Of a stretch of 64,000 bases of DNA, positions 59,425 through 64,000 are shown piece by piece (position 1 is the stretch's first letter; every line of letters starts with the position of its first letter). Location of the stretch: assembly GCA_905250025.1 (NCBI GenBank), contig CAJNOJ010000004.1:1116001-1180000 (forward strand), written 5' to 3'. Both the position numbers and the translations under genes were made by a program. The notes below the pieces were generated by a model that was not told the origin of the DNA, did no database searches, and worked only from the letters and a program-made list of their open reading frames with translations. This DNA is from Adineta ricciae (lineage: Eukaryota; Rotifera; Eurotatoria; Adinetida; Adinetidae).

Positions 59425-61931
59425 CTATCTTGGATTAGTCGATGTTGCGATTGGGTTAGTGCTCGTGTTACTATTGGCAGTAGTAGTCCATTGTTGTTGA
59501 TGTCGAGTGAGAACGAGATTCATCGAAGGACTGTTCGTAGTTGATATTAGATCAGCTGAAGAAGAATTCGAGGAATGATTTGTATTGTTTGATGGAGATA
59601 AAGGTGTAGATAAAATTTGGCGACTACGACGAGATGAGACACGTGAAGGAGAAGGAGTTTCTGATTTGGGAGACGGAAGTGCTGGTTGTTGCCGTGGAGA
59701 TGTGCGACTATGTTAAAATCAAATTCAATGAAAGTTATTCGAACGAACAGAAAGCGTACTTTGCATTGGAAGGTCGACCACGTTTGCCTTTGATAACTGG
59801 TGAAGTTGATGACGGAGGTGGTGCGGGCAGATCACACGCTGAACATTGCCATGATCCATCTGGAATAGCTTCAAGACCAACGCAATACGAATGATAGCCA
59901 CGATCACATCGATCACAAAACATCATATTAGCCTGCAAAAGAAAGTCAAACTGACATCTACTCCTTTCTCAGAAAAGAACGTCGTACCTCATCGTGAGTT
60001 TTGTTACATTTTGCACAACTTTTACAATCAATACATTGCCATGGATATGTTTTGATAATTGTTAGCATTTCGCTATTCACATCAAGACAAACTGGATGAT
60101 ATCGATGTTGACAACTTGTACATGTCATTAATTCTTCGTCATTTTCATCATTAACTATTTTACACACATGACAAATATTTGCATGACTGTTCAGTGAAAT
60201 CGATGTTGATTGTTTCGTATTACGAACTGATGCTAAATTGTTACTATTACCCCCGATTCCATTGACTAATGAGGGCGGTTGTGGGGTCGAAGGATTGGAA
60301 ACTAACGGACGTGCACTTGAAGTACTTTCATCTTCTTCATCACTTGACGCACCCTAGAGAAACAGTCATTCGTTAAGATATGTAGAAAACATTTTTGAAT
60401 GCAAATCGCTGATATTAGACGACTTCGATCTTTCGTATTCGAATCTGTGTTTACACTGATCAGTCAAGTATCCTCTTTGAGAAAGAAAGAGAGAGAGAGA
60501 GAGAGTTATGAAAAAGAAAAGGTAATTTCTCTTCCTCTCCAGCAAATTTTGACTGAATGAGATTGTTAACTACGTAACGATGTTTACTCTCGAGAATGTT
60601 TACCTGCCGAGAAAAACGGTCAGGACGAATGAGTGAAACTGGTTTTGGATAATAATATAGAGCTGTATTAACAGGCATATATTTCAGTTCTTCTGAGCCA
60701 TATTTTATATACGAATCTTGATATTGTCCTGGTACTAGAGCTAGTGGGTAAGAACCAATTTTAGTTAAGTGAGATGGTAGACGAAATTGTCGATTAGCTG
60801 GATAATGTACTTGCTAAAAAGAAGAACTCGATCAACATTGAAGAAAAGACGAATAGAAACAGACCATAGTTTGCAGGTCAAAACAGGCTTTCCTGTCTTC
60901 ACGTCGTTCTCGTTGTAATTGTGTATTATAATCAACTGCTGATCGCAATAATTCCTGTCGAATGGTATTTGATAGTTTCTAACAAAGCAACATATATTCT
61001 ACCATTCAAAGTCAATTACAACACTTACAGTAGTGCGAGTTTTATCTCCATTATCTAACGAATTCGTGGTTGGAGTTACTAGTGGTGGAGTATTCGCTGC
61101 TGATAATTGATTACAAATAGATGCAGATAAAAGCGTTGGAGTAGTAGTACTATTATGATTAGGATTTGTATGATTTGCTGCTGCTGCTGCTGCGAGTGCA
61201 CGACGTTTCTGTTGCCAAACATGACTGAATTGCTAAAATTCAACAAGAGGATAAGAGAAAGTTAATGTTTTCATTTAAATGAAAGAGTCTTACGTGATAT
61301 TTATCTGGATAATCTGTTGACATTAAATTGAGTACTTCATCAAGTTTCAATGCGGTCAAACCTAAATCACACTGTGTTTCTGTCACAACATTTTGTGATT
61401 TCAAATATTCTCTTTCGTGTAAATCAACGATTCTCCGACAAATATCTAAATATGAATGATGCGATGAAAATTGTAAGACAAACGATGAAACGAACCAGGA
61501 TATTTTCTTTTAAAAGATTTCAATGATAAGAAATCACATATTTGTTCTTGTAAGACATGAAAATCTGCATGTGCTTCATCGATTGGCCATTGGTAAATGT
61601 GAATTTTATCTGCAGACACATGTAATCTGTACGAAATGAACAATTTCACATGGAAACTTCGTTCGATAATTGAACATTCTTACCCTAAACTTTGATCAAT
61701 ATCCGTCGTATTTCGTTTTCTCCGACTTTTCTTTGTTGGTGTATCTGGCGGTGCTGTCGAGTCATTTGTTTCATTGTTATCATCTCGTGTTAGACTTGGC
61801 GATCGAGTTCGTTTCAAAGATTTACTTGTTGGAGTTGACTCCGTATGATTGTGATTGACATGATTCAATGGATGAGGTACAAGGACAACATCCGAAGATG
61901 TTGACGAAGATGATTGAACTGAACTACTCAT
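59425..61931 (-). CDS. PHF10: PHD finger protein 10 (BAF45A), PBAF chromatin-remodelling subunit
   Basis: This is a subunit of the PBAF SWI/SNF complex, nuclear. It begins at 61931 (MSSSVQSSSSTSSDVV) with a disordered basic region (KKSRRKR). The SAY domain follows over several exons (IYQWPIDEAHADFHVLQEQI, SFKRKYPDICRRIVD, ALKLDEVLNLMSTDYPDKYH, KACFDLQTMQVHYPANRQ, SHLTKIGSYPLALVPGQY, LYYYPKP). Two tandem PHD fingers have complete zinc ligands: CHVCKIVND to CIDCKSC, and CAKCNKTHDE, FCDRCDRGYHSYC and WQCSAC. The C-terminus is Ser/Thr/Pro-rich with GKRGRPSNAK, ending at 59425. A (GA)n run sits in an intron near 60488-60505. The domain order SAY-PHD-PHD is specific to PHF10. Confidence 0.9.
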
Positions 61932-62488
61932 CAGTCAATCTAGAAGCAACAATGAAACATTGAAATTTCAATTCTTTTTTCTCTTTTTAACATGCCCTTC
62001 AATGAAATGAAACGAAGACTATCGTTGCATCGCCATTTGTATATTGTCTACACCTCGGTTGGTTGTAAATCAATGAAGAAAACAAAATTTGGATTGTTTC
62101 TTTCGAATTCAACATTTTATCTTGACTGGAGAAAAAATGTTTTCTCGAAAACATTTCTTCGTAATAACAAAGACAGAATAGAGGGCGCTGGATGTTGTGT
62201 CAAGATGGATTGGAAGTTTATCAAGTGTAAAACAACGATAGAAGACTGAACTGAACACAATCAAACTGTTCGACATTTTGAAAACACACCTGCATCGATC
62301 CACTTTTTCATTGTTATCGCGTCTAAGAAACACCCAGTTTTCATAAACCACATCTGTTGTAAGATATAATTGGATAAGAAAAAGTGCACTTAAATGTCGT
62401 TTTTTCTGTTGTGTTGATTGATAAGTAGATCAGACAATAGTTAGTGATCTTACTATTTATATTCTACACCGTCCGATTGAATTTTTAG
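61932..62488. promoter_or_regulatory. Divergent upstream region, PHF10 (-) / NHLRC2 (+)
   Basis: This interval of about 560 nt separates the two start codons. Open frames within it (61992-62249 plus, 62109-62351 minus) are short, overlap one another and show no motif. No particular promoter element can be named. Confidence 0.4.
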
Positions 62489-64000
62489 ATGGACACGACA
62501 AATTTCAATACAGATTCATTTCGCGATATAACCTTTGATCTTCTGTCTGGCATTGCGAATGATCCATCGAAATTAGATGAGTTCGCGCGCGCTTATTTGA
62601 CTAAACTTCACGAACGTACGGATGGAGATAATCTCCGTAAATATACACGTGATATCTATGAGAAAATTCTTGGTAAAACTTCGAATGAGTTTCTTCCTTC
62701 AAAGACAATTTTCTTTTCGATATAGCTTTACAAATGATACACGTTAATCCAGGATTTCAATTGAAGGATACATTCCACGAGAAAATCGTTATTGCTTATT
62801 TTTGGACATTTTCTAATATTCATTCATCGCATATGATGCCAAAACTCATCGGAATCGATAAACGTTACTCTACTGCTGGTGTAAGTATACGCGAAAATAA
62901 GTCATATTTGGACTGAATTGATTTTTCAAGGTTACTATCATTGGTATTCACTCTCCTAAATATGAACATGAGAAAAACAAAGCAAATGTTCGACACGCCA
63001 TGGAGGAACAATCGCTTCCATTCAACGTCGTCAACGATAGTTCATTAAGTGTATGGAAACATGTTGGTTGTCAGATTTGGCCAACTGTTCTGGTGTTCGG
63101 ACCTGATGCGATACCAATATTTATATTTGAAGGTGAAAATCATGTTCAACATACCGAAACGTTTCTTGCGTTTGCTCTTGCCTATTATAAATCGAGTGTA
63201 CGAGCATCACCAAATATTTCAGCAGCGATAAAAATGTCACCGGACGACCCAGCGGCAAGTGGTGCAACTTCGAAACCAGCGAAATTTACATATCCAAGTC
63301 ATTTATGTATCACTTCAAGTGGACAAATGTGTATTTCGTATGCGGGCTCGAATCAATTGATTCTTTGTGAAATTGATGGAAAAGTTCTTGTATGTGATAG
63401 ATTTTCGATTTCAATGCAATGAAAATCATCTTTTCTATCGAACAGGAAGTGGTTGGAAATGGTCATCCAGGTATGGCAGATGGAGATATTAGCCAAGTTG
63501 AATTTGATTCGCCACGTGGGATGGCCGAATACAATAGTTGTATCTATATAGCGGATACAAACAATCATGCGATTCGTGTGGTAAAACATTACAAGAGAAC
63601 GTATTCATCTTTTCATAATTCACTTCTAGTTTGATCCTAACTCTCGACGCGTTTTGACATTGATTGGCACAGGTCGTCTAGGTACTGACAAAGTCGGTGG
63701 ATTGAAACGATCTCAACAACCCATTGCTTCGCCATGGGATTTATGTATAACAGAATCACCATGTAAGATTCAGTTTATAGATGAAATACGATCAGCCATA
63801 TCGACATGTTTATTTTAGTTGATCATAAGACAGTCTTACTTATATCCATGGCTGGTCAACATCAAATTTGGGCTTACGCGTTCGAAGAAACACAATGGTG
63901 GAATAATTTGTATGTAATTATTTCAATTCGTTTCGTTAGGAAGGAAAAATTTGCTTTTGTTTACAGAACTTTACAAAAAAATGCTTGTTTAGCAATTATT
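62489..64000 (+). CDS. NHLRC2: NHL repeat-containing protein 2, 5' part (runs off the window)
   Basis: This cytosolic protein has a thioredoxin-like domain followed by an NHL beta-propeller. The ATG at 62489 gives MDTTNFNTDSFRDITFDLLS. Exon 1 ends KIL and joins ALQMIHVNPGFQ. The thioredoxin-like domain contains IAYFWTFSNIHSSHMMPKL, GVTIIGIHSPKYEHEKN, FNVVNDSSLSVWKH and QIWPTVLVFGPDA. The propeller starts near residue 240 with FTYPSHLCITSSGQ, VVGNGHPGMADGDI, FDSPRGMAEYNSCIYIADT, LIGTGRLGTDKVGG and LISMAGQHQIWAYAF. The cysteines of the family CCINC motif are replaced by Ser at 62812-62826. There are at least six exons in the window. The gene continues beyond 64000. Confidence 0.9.

Overview
This window is nuclear DNA from a small, gene-dense invertebrate, most likely a bdelloid rotifer of the Adineta or Rotaria kind. 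The evidence is AT-rich sequence, closely packed genes on both strands, GT-AG introns mostly 45 to 65 nt long, and metazoan genes (opsin, tetraspanin, NIPBL, FIP1, SENP, PHF10). Two families that are common in bdelloids, as I recall, are also present: an ART domain fused to TPRs and a divergent F-box/leucine-rich protein. The species assignment is inference. I recognised no transposon, virus, CRISPR array, rRNA or tRNA.

Layout. 0-13 kb: the 3' end of PSMA4, an intronless ART-TPR gene, mitochondrial GFM2, an HP1-type chromobox gene, the zinc transporter SLC39A9 and the coiled-coil gene CCDC178. 13-20.7 kb: a run of minus-strand genes, namely an SLC46-like transporter, a four-helix membrane protein, a LamG-like surface protein, the F-box protein and an SH2 adaptor. 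22-27 kb: a calmodulin/troponin C-like gene behind a TATA box, an opsin and a tetraspanin. 27-39 kb: FIP1, ARFGAP1, TDO2, BBOF1 and an unrecognised basic protein. 39-45 kb: the N-terminal part of NIPBL, cut at a single ambiguous base (43207), then the C-terminal part of a PIH1 protein. 45-52 kb: a CUB/LDLa membrane protein and an ARHGAP20-like gene with an unexplained ORF in its largest intron. 54-64 kb: a SENP SUMO protease, PHB2, TEDC1, PHF10 and the 5' part of NHLRC2.

Most genes are housekeeping genes and do not form a pathway. One theme recurs without being clustered: cilium, centriole and axoneme functions (BBOF1, TEDC1, the PIH1 protein, and possibly CCDC178). There is no operon. Neighbouring genes are independent, with several divergent pairs sharing a 0.25 to 0.6 kb upstream region (tetraspanin/FIP1, BBOF1/orphan gene, PHF10/NHLRC2, SLC39A9/CCDC178).

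The best leads are the ART-TPR fusion, an opsin with Glu at both candidate counterion sites, an NHLRC2 that has lost the cysteines of its thioredoxin-like motif, the ORF inside the ARHGAP20 intron, and the probable assembly join at 43207. I found no convincing wholly new multi-gene system.
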